DNA of 64,000 nucleotides from Scytonema sp. RU_4_4 (GTDB lineage Bacteria; Cyanobacteriota; Cyanobacteriia; Cyanobacteriales; Nostocaceae). The stretch's first letter is position 1; every line of letters starts with the position of its first letter. Of the stretch, positions 1 through 9,622 are shown one piece after another. Where the stretch lies: contig JAAUSC010000004.1 of the NCBI GenBank assembly GCA_012031965.1, forward strand, positions 1 to 64,000. The letters run 5' to 3'. A program made the translations under genes and the position numbers. The notes under the pieces are model-generated. The model had not been told where the DNA came from, searched no databases, and saw only the letters and a list, made by a program, of their open reading frames with translations.

Positions 1-392
1 GAGTAGCGCTTGAGTAAGTCAAAAGTAAATTTCGAGCGTCAGTAAGTAAAGTCGGCATTTGTGGAACACAGAACAATGAGGAACTCATCTATTGTGCAAT
101 TATGCAGGTGTTGTCTACCACTAAATGACAAGAACTCTTGCAAAATGAAATATGTCATGTTGAGCGTACCTCCTTCGTAAGCGCAAAGCGCAAGCAACCA
201 TTTCTCGTTCCTTACCTCTGGCAAGGAATGCATAACTGTAAGCTGCTACCTCAATATAATTATGAGAGGCTCTGCCTCCTTTGATAGCATTCTCATGCAG
301 AGCATAGGAATGAGAGAATTCCTGCTAAAGTGTGTGGTAAACAACGTCTTACAATAAAGATTTCCCCCGTTTGCCTAAACCAGGGTCAGTGA
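1..392. other. Intergenic region with a dispersed repeat
   Basis: I see no convincing gene here. Positions about 206-235 hold a degenerate copy of a motif that also occurs near 22275-22310 (GGAATGCA next to an AGGAACGAG-like stretch, on the opposite strand). About 262-318 holds GAGGCTCTGCCTC and a related imperfect inverted repeat. The small minus-strand reading frame at 39-233 has no recognisable family and is probably chance. The bases just before the 393 gene are presumably its promoter and leader, but no clear promoter boxes can be called. Confidence 0.5.
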
Positions 393-2048
393 GTGATGTT
401 GTCAAAATTACGAACAAAGTTGCGAAGAACCTCAGAGTTGAACTCCAAAACACGCACTGATATTAACTTTGTCTTGCCATTAGTGGCAGTTTTCTTTGTT
501 CTTTGCCTGATAATTACCCTGAATCGTTACTACAGTTTTTACGCCTCTTTCGATCAAGGAATTTTTAACCAAGTTTTCTGGAATAATTTGCACGGTCGAT
601 TTTTTCAAAGTTCTCTTTCTTCAAGTCTTTCCACTAATGTTGTTCATTCTGGAGAGGTTGCTAGTGTCTATTACCATCGCCTCGGTCAACACTTTACTCC
701 AGCGTTATTACTTTGGCTACCAATATATGCCCTGTTTCCTTCTCCTGCGACTCTAGGAGTTTTACAAGTGATATTTATCACTGCTGCTGGTTTGGTTTTG
801 TACGTGTTGGCACGACAATATCTAGAACCACCATTAGCAGTGATGATAACTGCCAGCTTCTACGCCGCCAATGCTGTTATTGGTCCTACCTTGAGTAACT
901 TTCATGACATTAGTCAAATTCCCTTGTTTGTCTTTGGCTTGTTACTCGCAATGGAAAAGCGCTGGTGGTGGCTGTTTTGGCTGCTAGCCGTTTTGATTTT
1001 GGTAGTCCGGGAAGATGCTGGTGTGAATGTCTTCAGTGTTGGTGTTTACATGATTTTGAGTAGACGTTTTCCCCGCGCTGGACTGGCTGCATGTATTCTC
1101 AGTTTTGGTTACATGTTGCTCCTCACCAATGCAATTATGCCGCTGTTTTCTAAGGATATTTCCCGACGGTTTATGTTGGAACGGTTTGGGCAATTTGCAG
1201 ATGGCGATGAAGCCTCCACCTTGGAAATTATTTGGGGGATGATTAGCAATCCTTGGCGATTGATTGTAGAACTCGTCACACCAGTAGACCGGACAATTAA
1301 GTATTTACTGGGTCAATGGTTACCGTTGGCGTTTGTACCTGCTGTTTCTTCTGCATCTTGGACGGTTGCTGGCTTCCCCTTGTTGAAACTCTTTTTAGGT
1401 AAGGGAGAGACAGTGTTAGCAATCAATGTTCGCTATGCTTTAACTGTTGTTCCTGGATTATTTTACGGGGCTATTCTTTGGTGGTCGCAGCATCCAAAAA
1501 GATTTAAACTCTCATTTCGCCGTTTTTGGGTCGTTTGTATTAGTCTTTCTTTATTATTTTCTTTTACTTCCAGTAGTTCTAGCTTAAATAGAGCATTTTA
1601 CTTTCTCTTACCAGATTCGTTTCATCCTCTGGTGTATGTGTCTTTACCTGAACAATGGCGTCATGTGTTGCAGTTTCACCCAATGCTTGCACAAATTCCA
1701 TCAGATGCTAGCGTCTCTGCAACCACTTACCTTGTCCCTCATCTTTCCAGTCGCCGGGAAATCATTCGCTTACCTGCACTAGAACTGCGAAATGATGCAC
1801 GCCAAGTGATTAAAGTTGATTATGCTGTAGCAGACCTTTGGCAGTTACAACAGTATCAACCAGCATTTAAGGAAGAGCGTAATCTTTTACGGGAACTTGT
1901 ACAACTGTTTGACCAGCTGACCAAAACTCAGGAATATGGAATTATTGGCTTTAAAGATGGCGTGATTTTACTGAAAAAAGCTGCAATCCCTGACCAACAA
2001 GCAACAGCAGATTGGTTAGCTTTTTACCAACAGCTAGAGAAAGAATAA
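393..2048 (+). CDS. DUF2079 family integral membrane protein
   Basis: A 551-residue polytopic membrane protein of the DUF2079 family, which is thought to be related to membrane glycosyltransferases; the substrate is unknown. A short basic N-terminus (about 25 residues) is followed by a first membrane helix, then the family signature YYSFYASFDQGIFNQ (about residues 46-60), in which an aromatic stretch precedes FDQG. Several more hydrophobic helices follow, with a FHD motif near residue 170 and RED near 205, both conserved in this family as far as I recall. The C-terminal third is mostly soluble. It starts with ATG and stands alone, about 300 bp upstream of a glycosyltransferase on the same strand, so a cell-envelope role is plausible. 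Family call is confident; function is inference. Confidence 0.85.
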   Translation: MMLSKLRTKLRRTSELNSKTRTDINFVLPLVAVFFVLCLIITLNRYYSFYASFDQGIFNQVFWNNLHGRFFQSSLSSSLSTNVVHSGEVASVYYHRLGQHFTPALLLWLPIYALFPSPATLGVLQVIFITAAGLVLYVLARQYLEPPLAVMITASFYAANAVIGPTLSNFHDISQIPLFVFGLLLAMEKRWWWLFWLLAVLILVVREDAGVNVFSVGVYMILSRRFPRAGLAACILSFGYMLLLTNAIMPLFSKDISRRFMLERFGQFADGDEASTLEIIWGMISNPWRLIVELVTPVDRTIKYLLGQWLPLAFVPAVSSASWTVAGFPLLKLFLGKGETVLAINVRYALTVVPGLFYGAILWWSQHPKRFKLSFRRFWVVCISLSLLFSFTSSSSSLNRAFYFLLPDSFHPLVYVSLPEQWRHVLQFHPMLAQIPSDASVSATTYLVPHLSSRREIIRLPALELRNDARQVIKVDYAVADLWQLQQYQPAFKEERNLLRELVQLFDQLTKTQEYGIIGFKDGVILLKKAAIPDQQATADWLAFYQQLEKE

Positions 2049-2352
2049 AGACAAAAAAGGGCAAGATGAAGAATAAAGGAGTCAGAATACAGAATCGGTG
2101 AATCGGTGAATGAACAAAGCTTCTAGATATTGGGGGAGATGGGGTAGAGAACGTTTGCGCAGCGCCCCTGGAGGGGCTAGTGAGTATTGGGGAGAATAAT
2201 TAACTCCTGACTCCTGACTCCTGACTCCTTCTCTAAAAATGTTAAAAAAATCAAAAAATTTCCATATTGGGACATGTCATAGTTGTCAAACTTGTATCTT
2301 GAGATAAATGTAGAAGATTATAGATTTGTAACGGGTAAAGAAAGGACAGTAT
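2049..2352. other. Intergenic region with heptamer repeat
   Basis: About 300 bp between the DUF2079 gene and a glycosyltransferase. It contains low-complexity purine-rich sequence, a small hairpin-like GCGCCCCTGGAGGGGC stretch near 2162, and a heptameric tandem repeat listed separately. No terminator with a T-run and no small gene can be recognised. Confidence 0.5.
2203..2230. repeat. Heptamer tandem repeat (ACTCCTG)n
   Basis: Three perfect ACTCCTG units and one variant (ACTCCTT) in a row. This is the short tandemly repeated heptamer type (STRR) common between genes of filamentous cyanobacteria. Confidence 0.85.
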
Positions 2353-3543
2353 ATGAAGATATTGGTGTTAAGTTGGGAGTTTCCGCCACGAATAGTTGGG
2401 GGAATTGCTCGTCATGTGGGAGAGTTATATCCGGAACTCATCAAGTTAGGACATGAAATCCACTTGATTACACCAGAGTTTGGTCATGCACCAATGTATG
2501 AGATAGTTGAGGGATTACGAGTTCATCGTGTGCCTGTGGCTCGTGGTAATGACTTTTTTCACTGGGTTGTTAATCTGAACCAGAGCATGGGGCATCACGG
2601 CGGTAAGCTGATGCTGGAGGAAGGATCATTCGATATCATTCACGCACATGATTGGCTGGTTGGAGATGCGGCGATCGCCCTCAAGCACAGCTTCAAAGTC
2701 CCCCTTATCACCACTATTCACGCAACTGAATACGGACGCTATAACGGTCTTCACACTGAAACTCAACGTTATATAAATCGCAAAGAAGTCCTTCTTGCTT
2801 ACAACGCTTGGCGAATTATCGTTTGCACCGACTATATGCGGCGAGAGGTAGAACGGGCTTTACATGTCCCGTGGGACAAAATTGATGTTATCTATAACGG
2901 TATCCGAGCAGACAAAAAACAGCACCACCAAGATTTTCACGCTTTGGATTTTCGCCGCCAATTTGCCGAAGACGGCGAGAAAATCGTTTATTATGTCGGT
3001 CGTATGACCTATGAAAAAGGCGTCCCTCTACTGCTGAGTGCTGCTCCCAAAGTATTGTCCCAAATGGGAGGTTACGTTAAGTTTGTCATTATCGGTGGCG
3101 GTAATACCGACCATCTCAAAAAGCAAGCTTGGGATATGGGAATTTGGCACAAGTGCTATTTCACTGGTTTTATCTCTGATGAATACTTAGATAAATTTCA
3201 AACAGTTGCTGACTGTGCTGCGTTCCCCAGTCTTTATGAACCCTTTGGTATTGTTGCATTAGAAAGCTTTGCCTCTCGCGTTCCCGTTGTAGTTTCTGAT
3301 ACTGGTGGTTTTCCAGAAGTCGTGCAACACACCAAAACAGGCATAGTAACTTACACGAATAACCCAGATTCCTTAGCTTGGGGTATTTTGGAAGTGTTGA
3401 AAAATCCAGGTTATCGGCAATGGCTGGTTGATAACGCTTATGAAGATTTAAACAGACGCTTCAATTGGTCTAAATTAGCCAAGGAAACTGAGGATGTGTA
3501 CACGCAGGTCGTGCAAGAGCGATCGCAAGTAACCTGGCTATAA
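2353..3543 (+). CDS. Glycosyltransferase family 4
   Basis: A 396-residue GT-B fold glycosyltransferase that would move a sugar from a nucleotide-sugar donor to an unknown acceptor in the cytoplasm. The N-terminal acceptor domain opens with WEFPPRIVGGIARHVGEL, the glycine-rich loop typical of GT4/glycogen-synthase-like enzymes, with HAHDWLVGDAA near residue 98. The C-terminal donor domain has YVGRMTYEKGV near residue 215 and the EPFGIVALES motif near residue 297, whose glutamates bind the donor nucleotide sugar in this family. Length fits full-length GT4 enzymes. ATG start with a GAAAGGA ribosome-binding site about 8 bases upstream. The specific glycan is not known; glycogen synthase itself is unlikely because the protein lacks its KTGGL-type start. 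Confidence 0.88.
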   Translation: MKILVLSWEFPPRIVGGIARHVGELYPELIKLGHEIHLITPEFGHAPMYEIVEGLRVHRVPVARGNDFFHWVVNLNQSMGHHGGKLMLEEGSFDIIHAHDWLVGDAAIALKHSFKVPLITTIHATEYGRYNGLHTETQRYINRKEVLLAYNAWRIIVCTDYMRREVERALHVPWDKIDVIYNGIRADKKQHHQDFHALDFRRQFAEDGEKIVYYVGRMTYEKGVPLLLSAAPKVLSQMGGYVKFVIIGGGNTDHLKKQAWDMGIWHKCYFTGFISDEYLDKFQTVADCAAFPSLYEPFGIVALESFASRVPVVVSDTGGFPEVVQHTKTGIVTYTNNPDSLAWGILEVLKNPGYRQWLVDNAYEDLNRRFNWSKLAKETEDVYTQVVQERSQVTWL

Positions 3544-3630
3544 GTAAATGAAGCATAGCAGTTTTATTTGAGTTGTGAAATCAAGGCATTGGATGATGGG
3601 GATGCTTCCTCATCCTCCTCACCGAATTAA

Positions 3631-3672
3631 GTTAAAAGTTAAAAGTTAAAAGTTAAAAGTCAAAAGGCAAAA
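3631..3672. repeat. Heptamer tandem repeat (GTTAAAA)n
   Basis: Four perfect GTTAAAA units followed by two variants (GTCAAAA, GGCAAAA). STRR-type heptamer repeat in the gap between two convergent genes. Confidence 0.85.
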
Positions 3673-3774
3673 GAAAAAATTCTTTCTTTTTACTTTTTAC
3701 TTGGTTCTTTTTACTTGTTAATCCTCCTCATCCTCCCCAGATGAGTGTTCACGAATCATTTAGGCGCTGTACAT

Positions 3775-4626
3775 TCATCGAAGTTTCGCAATACCACTTT
3801 CCAAACCTTGACAGACACCAGTGAGAAAATCTAAATCCAAAGTATCAATAGTATCGCTGAGTTTATGATAATTAGGGTTACGCATGAATGCTGTATCTGT
3901 CACCATCATTGCGGGATAACCTGCATCCCAAAATGGTGCATGGTCACTCTGTCTTGTCTGGCGAACGATTAAACCTCTATTAGGTACTGGTAACCACTGA
4001 CTTGGTACACCGACTTTACGAATACTGCGGCTAATACAAATTAAGTCACGAATTGTCCGCCAATTACCAATTAAAGCTATAAAATCACCACAACTAGGGT
4101 AAAAATGTTTCAGAGGAGAAGGGTAATTTTGAGAACCTGGAGTCGGATCGCAATATCCAAGCATTTCCAGAGAAATCATTAAGCGTAGCGGTTGCTCTTC
4201 TTGTTTGAGCTTAGCTGCATACTCGGTGCTACCTAGTAAGTTATATTCTTCCATATCAAACGCTACCAGTCGCAGGGGATATTTTGTTGGCTGGACAGCA
4301 AATATTCTTGCCAATTCGAGTAAAACTGCTACACCTGTAGCATTATCATCAGCCCCCGGCGTTCCAGGAACAGCATCATAATGGGCACCAATTAAAATTG
4401 GAGGTAAATCTCCCTTTTGAAATTCAGCTTGTGAAGGCAAATTCAAAATGAGGTTTTGACAAGTTTTGCTCCCGACTCTAAAGGTGTGGATTTCCACACT
4501 TCCCCATTGAGCAAATTCTTGACGAATGTATTCTTGGACAAAAAAATGTCCAGCAGTCGCTAGATAAGGATCGCGATCGCGGGCTATTGAGGTAAGGTGA
4601 CTTTTGAGCTGATTCTTTAGATTCAC
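3775..4626 (-). CDS. M28 family zinc peptidase (aminopeptidase-like)
   Basis: A 283-residue M28 metallopeptidase, expected to remove N-terminal residues from peptides using two zinc ions. The metal-binding pattern is clear: H82-x-D84 in GAHYDAVPG, the bridging D93 in GADDNATG, the acidic pair E126/E127 in DMEEYNLLGS, and a late histidine in SDHAPFWDAGYPA. There is no signal peptide or membrane segment, and the protein is close to the length of the bare catalytic domain, so it is probably cytoplasmic. It is convergent with the glycosyltransferase upstream and divergent from dnaK. Substrate specificity cannot be read from the sequence. Confidence 0.88.
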   Translation of the reverse strand: MNLKNQLKSHLTSIARDRDPYLATAGHFFVQEYIRQEFAQWGSVEIHTFRVGSKTCQNLILNLPSQAEFQKGDLPPILIGAHYDAVPGTPGADDNATGVAVLLELARIFAVQPTKYPLRLVAFDMEEYNLLGSTEYAAKLKQEEQPLRLMISLEMLGYCDPTPGSQNYPSPLKHFYPSCGDFIALIGNWRTIRDLICISRSIRKVGVPSQWLPVPNRGLIVRQTRQSDHAPFWDAGYPAMMVTDTAFMRNPNYHKLSDTIDTLDLDFLTGVCQGLESGIAKLR

Positions 4627-5175
4627 AAATTAACTAGCGAGGAACACTGTTTGACCAAAAAAGTAGTCAGAAGCCAGAAGCCAGAAACCAGGAGCCCAGA
4701 GCGTTCCCCCTGCCTACGCTCCGCCAAGGAGTCAGAATCACGACTGTGTGAGTGGCTGTGTGAGTTGGGGGAACTCACCGCCTCTACGCTCATCTTTTAT
4801 TCAGTGGTTAACACTCTTCGTGGTAGCTCCCAAGCCCCCACTCATTGCATCTGAGAATTCACAATTGGTGAATTCTTCACCAGAACAGTTAGTGAGTGCT
4901 GAGTGATGAGTGCTGAGTGATGAGTCATTTCTTATTTTCCATTCTCCAGAGTTTCAGGCGTTCAGGAAAAAGTTTCGTACTCCCGAGCTGATTTATCGAG
5001 AAAAAAGCTTTTCTCCTTGCTAAAGCCCTGAATTGATCAGCGAAAATGGACTTTATTACTCAGTACTCAAGGCTCAGCGCTGATGAACGTGTAATTCTCA
5101 ACAGCAAGATACAATAAATCAAGCATTAGATCTAAACAAATTAATTTATAAGACACTATAGGAGAACAAAAACGC
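4627..5175. other. Intergenic region upstream of dnaK
   Basis: No gene is convincing; a 67-codon plus-strand frame at 4651 is built from repeats. The region holds purine-rich imperfect repeats (AGAAGCCAGAA), a hairpin GAATTCAC-AATTG-GTGAATTC near 4854-4874, and a tandem duplication of about 15 bp (GTGCTGAGTGATGA) near 4893-4922. The last 80 bp before dnaK are AT-rich with an AGGAGA ribosome-binding site about 10 bases before the ATG. No CIRCE operator was seen upstream of dnaK. Confidence 0.5.
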
Positions 5176-7323
5176 ATGGGCAAGGTAGTCGGCATTGACT
5201 TGGGTACAACCAACTCAGTAGTTGCCGTCATGGAGGGTGGCAAGCCGGTGGTGATTGCCAATGCAGAAGGAATGCGAACAACTCCCTCCGTCGTTGGTTT
5301 TAGTAAAGAAGGCGAAAGAGTTGTTGGGCAAATGGCACGGCGACAAACTGTCCTCAATCCACAAAATACATTTTTCGCCGTTAAACGTTTCATTGGGCGC
5401 TCTTATGCTGAACTCAACCCAGAATCAAAGCGAGTTCCATATACTATCCGCAAAGACGAGCTTGGTAACATCAAAATTTCTTGTCCTCGTCTAGATAGGG
5501 ATTTTGCTCCAGAAGAAGTTTCCGCAATGGTGCTCAAAAAGTTGGCAGAGGACGCCAGTAAGTACCTGGGTGAACCAGTGACAGGGGTCGTTATCACCGT
5601 TCCTGCTTATTTTAATGATTCTCAACGGCAAGCAACACGAGATGCTGGCAGAATTGCAGGTTTGGAAGTGTTGCGGATTCTTAATGAACCGACTGCTGCT
5701 TCTTTGGCTTACGGATTAGATCGCGGCAGTACTGAAACGATATTAGTCTTTGACTTGGGTGGTGGTACGTTTGATGTATCGGTTCTAGACGTTGGCGATG
5801 GGGTGTTTGAAGTCAGATCCACAAGTGGAGATACGCAACTTGGTGGTAATGATTTTGACAAGAAAATCGTCGATTGGTTAGCTGAAAAATTTTTAGAAAC
5901 CGAAGGGGTGGACTTAAGACGCGATCGCCAAGCTTTACAACGTCTGATGGAAGCGGCGGAAAAAGCCAAAATCGAACTTTCCTCGGTCAGCGTCACCGAT
6001 GTTAACTTACCCTTCATTGCTGCTGATCAAGAAGGTCCCAAACATCTTGAAACCCGTTTGACTCGTTCTGAGTTTGAAGGTTTGTGTGATGACTTACTTG
6101 GACGAGTACGCCTTCCTGTCAAACGCGCACTCAAAGATGCTGGTTTGACACCTGCAGACATTGATGAAGTTGTGTTGGTGGGTGGTGGTACGCGTATGCC
6201 AATGGTACAGCAGCTTGTCCGGGCAATGATTGGCACAGAACCCAACCAAAACGTCAATCCTGATGAAGTTGTGGCGGTAGGTGCAGCAATACAGGCGGGT
6301 ATTCTCGCTGGTGAACTTAAGGATGTCTTGCTGCTAGATGTCACGCCCCTATCTTTAGGATTAGAAACCGTTAACGGCGTGATGAAAAAACTCATTCCCC
6401 GTAATACTACTATACCAGTACGTCGCTCTGATATTTTTTCCACATCAGAAAATAATCAAAACACGGTGGAAGTCCACGTCATCCAAGGTGAACGGGAGAT
6501 GGCAGCAGATAATAAATCTCTCGGACGGTTTAAGCTGTATGGTATTCCACCAGCACCACGTGGAATACCACAAATTCAAGTATCATTTGATATAGATGCT
6601 AACGGTATTCTACAGGTAACCGCCTTGGATAGAACCACAGGTAGAGAACAAAGTATCACAGTTCAAGGTGCGTCCACCTTGAGCGAAGGGGAAATCAGGC
6701 AAGCAATCCAGGATGCCCAGAGATACGCCGAAATCGACCGGGAACGTAAAGAACGGGTAGAAAAGCGCACTCGTGCTGAAGCTTTGATTATACAAGCAGA
6801 ACGACAACTCAGAGAAGTGGCATTGGATTTTGGGATGCAGGTTGCTCGCAACCGTCGTCAAAGGATTGATAATATCTGCCGGGAATTGCGCGAGAGTTTG
6901 CAAGAAAATGATGACAGAGGCATTGACCAATCCTACGCCGACTTGCAAGATGCTTTATATGAGCTAAACCGTGAAGTCCGCGAGTTCTACGTTGACGATG
7001 AAGAGGATGATTTGTTTGGTGCTATCCGTGATATCTTCACTGGCGATAAAGACCGAGAACGCGAATCTCCAAGGGATACATCCCGCGATACTTTCGGAGG
7101 AAACCGCACAAGGCGCGATAGTTATTCCGAGAATCGTCCCAGCGTGATGATCGCGATTACTATGGCAGAGATTATAACAACGACTATAACAGAGATTATA
7201 ACAACGACTATAACAGAGGAGGTCGTTCCTCCTCTGACAGCGGTTATTCACGCAAACCCCAGCGTCCTAGCTATCAGGATAACTGGGACAATGACGATGA
7301 TGATTGGCTATAGCATCTGCTAA
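5176..7323 (+). CDS. dnaK: Chaperone DnaK (DnaK3-like), C-terminal tail frameshifted
   Basis: Hsp70 chaperone that binds and releases unfolded protein in an ATP cycle with J-proteins. The nucleotide-binding domain (about residues 1-385) has [13 protein letters not shown], the [13 protein letters not shown] phosphate loop and VGGGTRMP; the substrate-binding domain follows, then a helical lid and a long charged tail. The linked dnaJ and long tail resemble the cyanobacterial DnaK3 type. The last roughly 60 residues in the open frame look wrong ([14 protein letters not shown]). From 7143 the -1 frame reads [13 protein letters not shown] and ends in DNDDDDWL with a stop at 7311-7313, the expected acidic tail. 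One base therefore seems missing near 7141-7143 (AGCGT for likely AGCCGT). The chaperone core is intact either way. Confidence 0.93.
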   Translation: MGKVVGIDLGTTNSVVAVMEGGKPVVIANAEGMRTTPSVVGFSKEGERVVGQMARRQTVLNPQNTFFAVKRFIGRSYAELNPESKRVPYTIRKDELGNIKISCPRLDRDFAPEEVSAMVLKKLAEDASKYLGEPVTGVVITVPAYFNDSQRQATRDAGRIAGLEVLRILNEPTAASLAYGLDRGSTETILVFDLGGGTFDVSVLDVGDGVFEVRSTSGDTQLGGNDFDKKIVDWLAEKFLETEGVDLRRDRQALQRLMEAAEKAKIELSSVSVTDVNLPFIAADQEGPKHLETRLTRSEFEGLCDDLLGRVRLPVKRALKDAGLTPADIDEVVLVGGGTRMPMVQQLVRAMIGTEPNQNVNPDEVVAVGAAIQAGILAGELKDVLLLDVTPLSLGLETVNGVMKKLIPRNTTIPVRRSDIFSTSENNQNTVEVHVIQGEREMAADNKSLGRFKLYGIPPAPRGIPQIQVSFDIDANGILQVTALDRTTGREQSITVQGASTLSEGEIRQAIQDAQRYAEIDRERKERVEKRTRAEALIIQAERQLREVALDFGMQVARNRRQRIDNICRELRESLQENDDRGIDQSYADLQDALYELNREVREFYVDDEEDDLFGAIRDIFTGDKDRERESPRDTSRDTFGGNRTRRDSYSENRPSVMIAITMAEIITTTITEIITTTITEEVVPPLTAVIHANPSVLAIRITGTMTMMIGYSIC
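7167..7214 (+). repeat. 24-bp tandem duplication in the dnaK tail
   Basis: Two identical 24-bp units (7167-7190 and 7191-7214). In the presumed true frame each codes for an RDYNNDYN octapeptide, so the DnaK tail has a repeated Asp/Tyr/Asn-rich motif. Confidence 0.85.
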
Positions 7324-7534
7324 AAATTTTTAGAAAATGGGGTTATAACTTCCAAGGCGGGGAACCCCACGCCTATCTCCGAACATGAAGTCTTACAGAT
7401 GGCAGAAAGATAAAGAAGTTGATTCAAATTCGGATTTTGTCATTCATCATTAGTAATTAGTTAATAGTTCAATAATTAATGAATAGCCCTTAAAAAAAAT
7501 TAAAATTTAAAAGTTAAAGATAAAGAACTGAACT

Positions 7535-8524
7535 ATGCCAAATTTGCAGAATTTTCGCGATTACTACGAGATTTTGGGAGTAACGAAAGATGCCTCAAAT
7601 GAAGATATTAAAAAGAACTATCGACGGTTAGCACGTCAGTATCACCCAGATCTTAATCCAGGAAACAAAGCAGCAGAGGAAAAATTTAAGGATATCGGAG
7701 AAGCTTATGAAGTTCTTTCCGATCCAGCGAAACGGGCGCAATACGACCAATTTAGCCGCTTTTGGAAACAAAAAGGTTTTGAGAAACAAGCAGCCGCACG
7801 AGAGAATGGCTGGAATCGTACTAACGGTCGTACGCGCAATCAAGAAGTAGACCCTGGTATATATCCTGATTTTGATAGTTTTATCAATCAAGTCATTGGC
7901 GTCGGTGTTGGCAAAGACAGCAAAAATGGAACCTCTACAACTGGTGTGGAGAGCGATCCGTTTAGTTCCACAAACAGAAAAGTTCAATATACGGTTAATT
8001 CTCGCCCCACTCGTCGAGATATAGAAGCCAGATTAACCCTACCATTGGAAAAAGCATACAAAGGTGGAACAGAGAGGATTCGACTGGAAGATGGGCGATC
8101 GCTCGAAGTGAATATGCCTCCTGGTATGGTCACTGGTCAAACGATTCGCCTCAAAAACCAAGGGATTAATGGTGGCGATTTATACTTAAAAATTACAGTC
8201 AATCCTCATTTTTTATTTAAAATAGAAGGCTCAAATGTCCTTTGTCAGGTACCAGTCACTCCCACTGAAGCAGTCCTAGGAGGACAGATAGAAGCACCAA
8301 CCCTAGACGGACTAGTAAAAATGTCTATTCCCCCTGGTGTACGATCAGGTCAACGGTTTCGTCTTGCCAATAAAGGCTACCCCAAGGAAAACGGTGAACG
8401 TGGTGACCAATTAGTAGAACTTCAGATCGTTGCTCCGAAAAATATCACTCAACAAGAACGTGAACTTTACGAAAAATTACGGCAAATAGAAACCTTTAAA
8501 CCTCGTGCTGATTTGGTGAAATAA
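7535..8524 (+). CDS. dnaJ: DnaJ-type co-chaperone without zinc finger
   Basis: A 329-residue J-domain co-chaperone that stimulates the ATPase of DnaK. The J-domain spans about residues 8-72 and contains the essential HPD in [13 protein letters not shown] glycine- and asparagine-containing linker follows, then the two C-terminal substrate-binding beta domains (about 165-320). There are no CxxCxGxG zinc-finger repeats, so it is a type II (DnaJ3/CbpA-like) protein. It sits 210 bp after dnaK on the same strand, as in other cyanobacteria where dnaK3 is followed by this type of dnaJ, so the DnaK upstream is its likely partner. A perfect 8-bp hairpin (8545-8564) follows the gene but has no T-run. 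Confidence 0.92.
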   Translation: MPNLQNFRDYYEILGVTKDASNEDIKKNYRRLARQYHPDLNPGNKAAEEKFKDIGEAYEVLSDPAKRAQYDQFSRFWKQKGFEKQAAARENGWNRTNGRTRNQEVDPGIYPDFDSFINQVIGVGVGKDSKNGTSTTGVESDPFSSTNRKVQYTVNSRPTRRDIEARLTLPLEKAYKGGTERIRLEDGRSLEVNMPPGMVTGQTIRLKNQGINGGDLYLKITVNPHFLFKIEGSNVLCQVPVTPTEAVLGGQIEAPTLDGLVKMSIPPGVRSGQRFRLANKGYPKENGERGDQLVELQIVAPKNITQQERELYEKLRQIETFKPRADLVK

Positions 8525-8652
8525 AATTGTGAGTCGTTACTGTCAGTTGTCATTTTTGACAACTAACAACCAACAACCAATCACGGATTCATAACAGCTT
8601 TAGGCTGCTGAGGGTTGGTTAGGTTTAGAATATTAGAAAAAACATCGCACGA

Positions 8653-9204
8653 GTGACTGAAACAGCCGTGAATCAGAATGGGGCAATGCCAAGAAGCAGC
8701 GAACCAACCTATTACTCCCTGCTAGGACTGCATCCCTGGGCATCGGTAATCGAAATCCGTCGCGCTTACCGGGAACTGAGCAAGCACTATCATCCAGATA
8801 CCACAAAATTACCCATTCCTGTGGCTATTGGCAAATTTCAGCAACTCAACGAGGCGTACACCACCCTAAGCAATCCAGAACGGCGGTTTAGCTACGACCT
8901 GAAAATTGGCTATTCACGCTTTGGGGTCATCCAAGCACCCCCTGACTTGAATCATCCTGTTTCTGATTCCTACGACTGGTCTAAATCTGCTTACCTTGAT
9001 GCTAGCGATCGCCCACTCAGCGGTGGTGAAATTTTTGCGTTGTTTATTCTAGGATTGACATTTTTGGCTTGCTTGTTGTTGGCGATCGCGATCGGCTTAA
9101 CCCGTGGTGAAGGTGCTTTGCAAACACAACTACTACAACATACCCCAGCAGTACAACAACACGATACCAGTCTTTCTCAACCAACTCACCCTATATTTCT
9201 CTGA
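8653..9204 (+). CDS. Membrane-anchored J-domain protein
   Basis: A 183-residue protein with an N-terminal J-domain (about residues 20-85, HPD in KHYHPDTTKL) and one hydrophobic segment near residues 128-150 (FALFILGLTFLACLLLAIAI), followed by a short Gln/Thr-rich tail. It probably recruits DnaK to a membrane, with the J-domain in the cytoplasm. The start is GTG; no ATG gives the whole J-domain. It follows dnaK and dnaJ on the same strand, which supports a shared chaperone function. The specific client and which membrane (thylakoid or plasma) are unknown. Confidence 0.85.
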   Translation: MTETAVNQNGAMPRSSEPTYYSLLGLHPWASVIEIRRAYRELSKHYHPDTTKLPIPVAIGKFQQLNEAYTTLSNPERRFSYDLKIGYSRFGVIQAPPDLNHPVSDSYDWSKSAYLDASDRPLSGGEIFALFILGLTFLACLLLAIAIGLTRGEGALQTQLLQHTPAVQQHDTSLSQPTHPIFL

Positions 9205-9240
9205 ATATTAAATTAAAAATTATTTCTAAATTTTTAGATT

Positions 9241-9282
9241 TTTTGACTTTTGACTTTTGACTTTTGACTTTTGAATTTTGAA
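9241..9282. repeat. Heptamer tandem repeat (TTTTGAC)n
   Basis: Four TTTTGAC units and two TTTTGAA variants end just before the DUF3143 start codon, so this STRR array lies in the leader of that gene. Confidence 0.88.
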
Positions 9283-9288
9283 TTGATT

Positions 9289-9561
9289 ATGTCTCTCCCT
9301 TCCCCTGAAACACCCTTATACAACCATCCCCTCCCCCAAATTGAATATTGGCTCAAACAGCAAGGCTGTCAACAAGATGAACAACAACTACATTGCTGGC
9401 GTGTGCAGCGACCTGCTTGGCAAGCAGAACTCTGGCTAGATATTGAGCAAATCATCGTGCGATATCTCGAAGCTGGAAATGATGGGCAAGATATCCAACG
9501 CGCCTTCAAGTATTCCCTCAGTCGAGAAGACGTAGAACAAGCTGTTTTTTCTGGACCATAG
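9289..9561 (+). CDS. DUF3143 domain-containing protein
   Basis: A 90-residue protein that matches my recollection of DUF3143, a small family found in cyanobacteria and plastids with no established biochemical role. It begins SLPSPETPLYNHPLPQIEYWL and has conserved Trp residues (W in CWRVQRPAWQAELWL) and a C-terminal RAFKYSLSREDVE segment. The open frame can be extended upstream to a TTG at 9271, but that start lies inside the heptamer repeat, so I chose the ATG at 9289. It follows the J-protein on the same strand by about 85 bp, so co-transcription is possible. No catalytic motif is seen. Confidence 0.82.
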   Translation: MSLPSPETPLYNHPLPQIEYWLKQQGCQQDEQQLHCWRVQRPAWQAELWLDIEQIIVRYLEAGNDGQDIQRAFKYSLSREDVEQAVFSGP

Positions 9562-9622
9562 AAGAGGAGGGAGATGGGAGGACAAGGAGAATTCACCTGT
9601 CCCCTTGTCCCCTCTGCCTTCT

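Noticed and set aside
39-233. 64-codon minus-strand frame at the window start
   Set aside because: No recognisable family, composition like the surrounding repeat-rich intergenic DNA, and no ribosome-binding site seen.
4651-4854. 67-codon frame upstream of dnaK
   Set aside because: Built of repeat sequence (AGAAGCCAG, CCGCCAAGGAG); amino-acid composition not protein-like.
5040-5175. CIRCE operator upstream of dnaK
   Set aside because: No TTAGCACTC-N9-GAGTGCTAA pair is present.
7120-7160. Programmed -1 frameshift in dnaK
   Set aside because: No X-XXY-YYZ slippery heptamer or downstream pseudoknot seen at the junction; a missing base is simpler.
6964-7251. Frames antisense to dnaK
   Set aside because: Shadow of the strongly coding dnaK sequence, no independent evidence.
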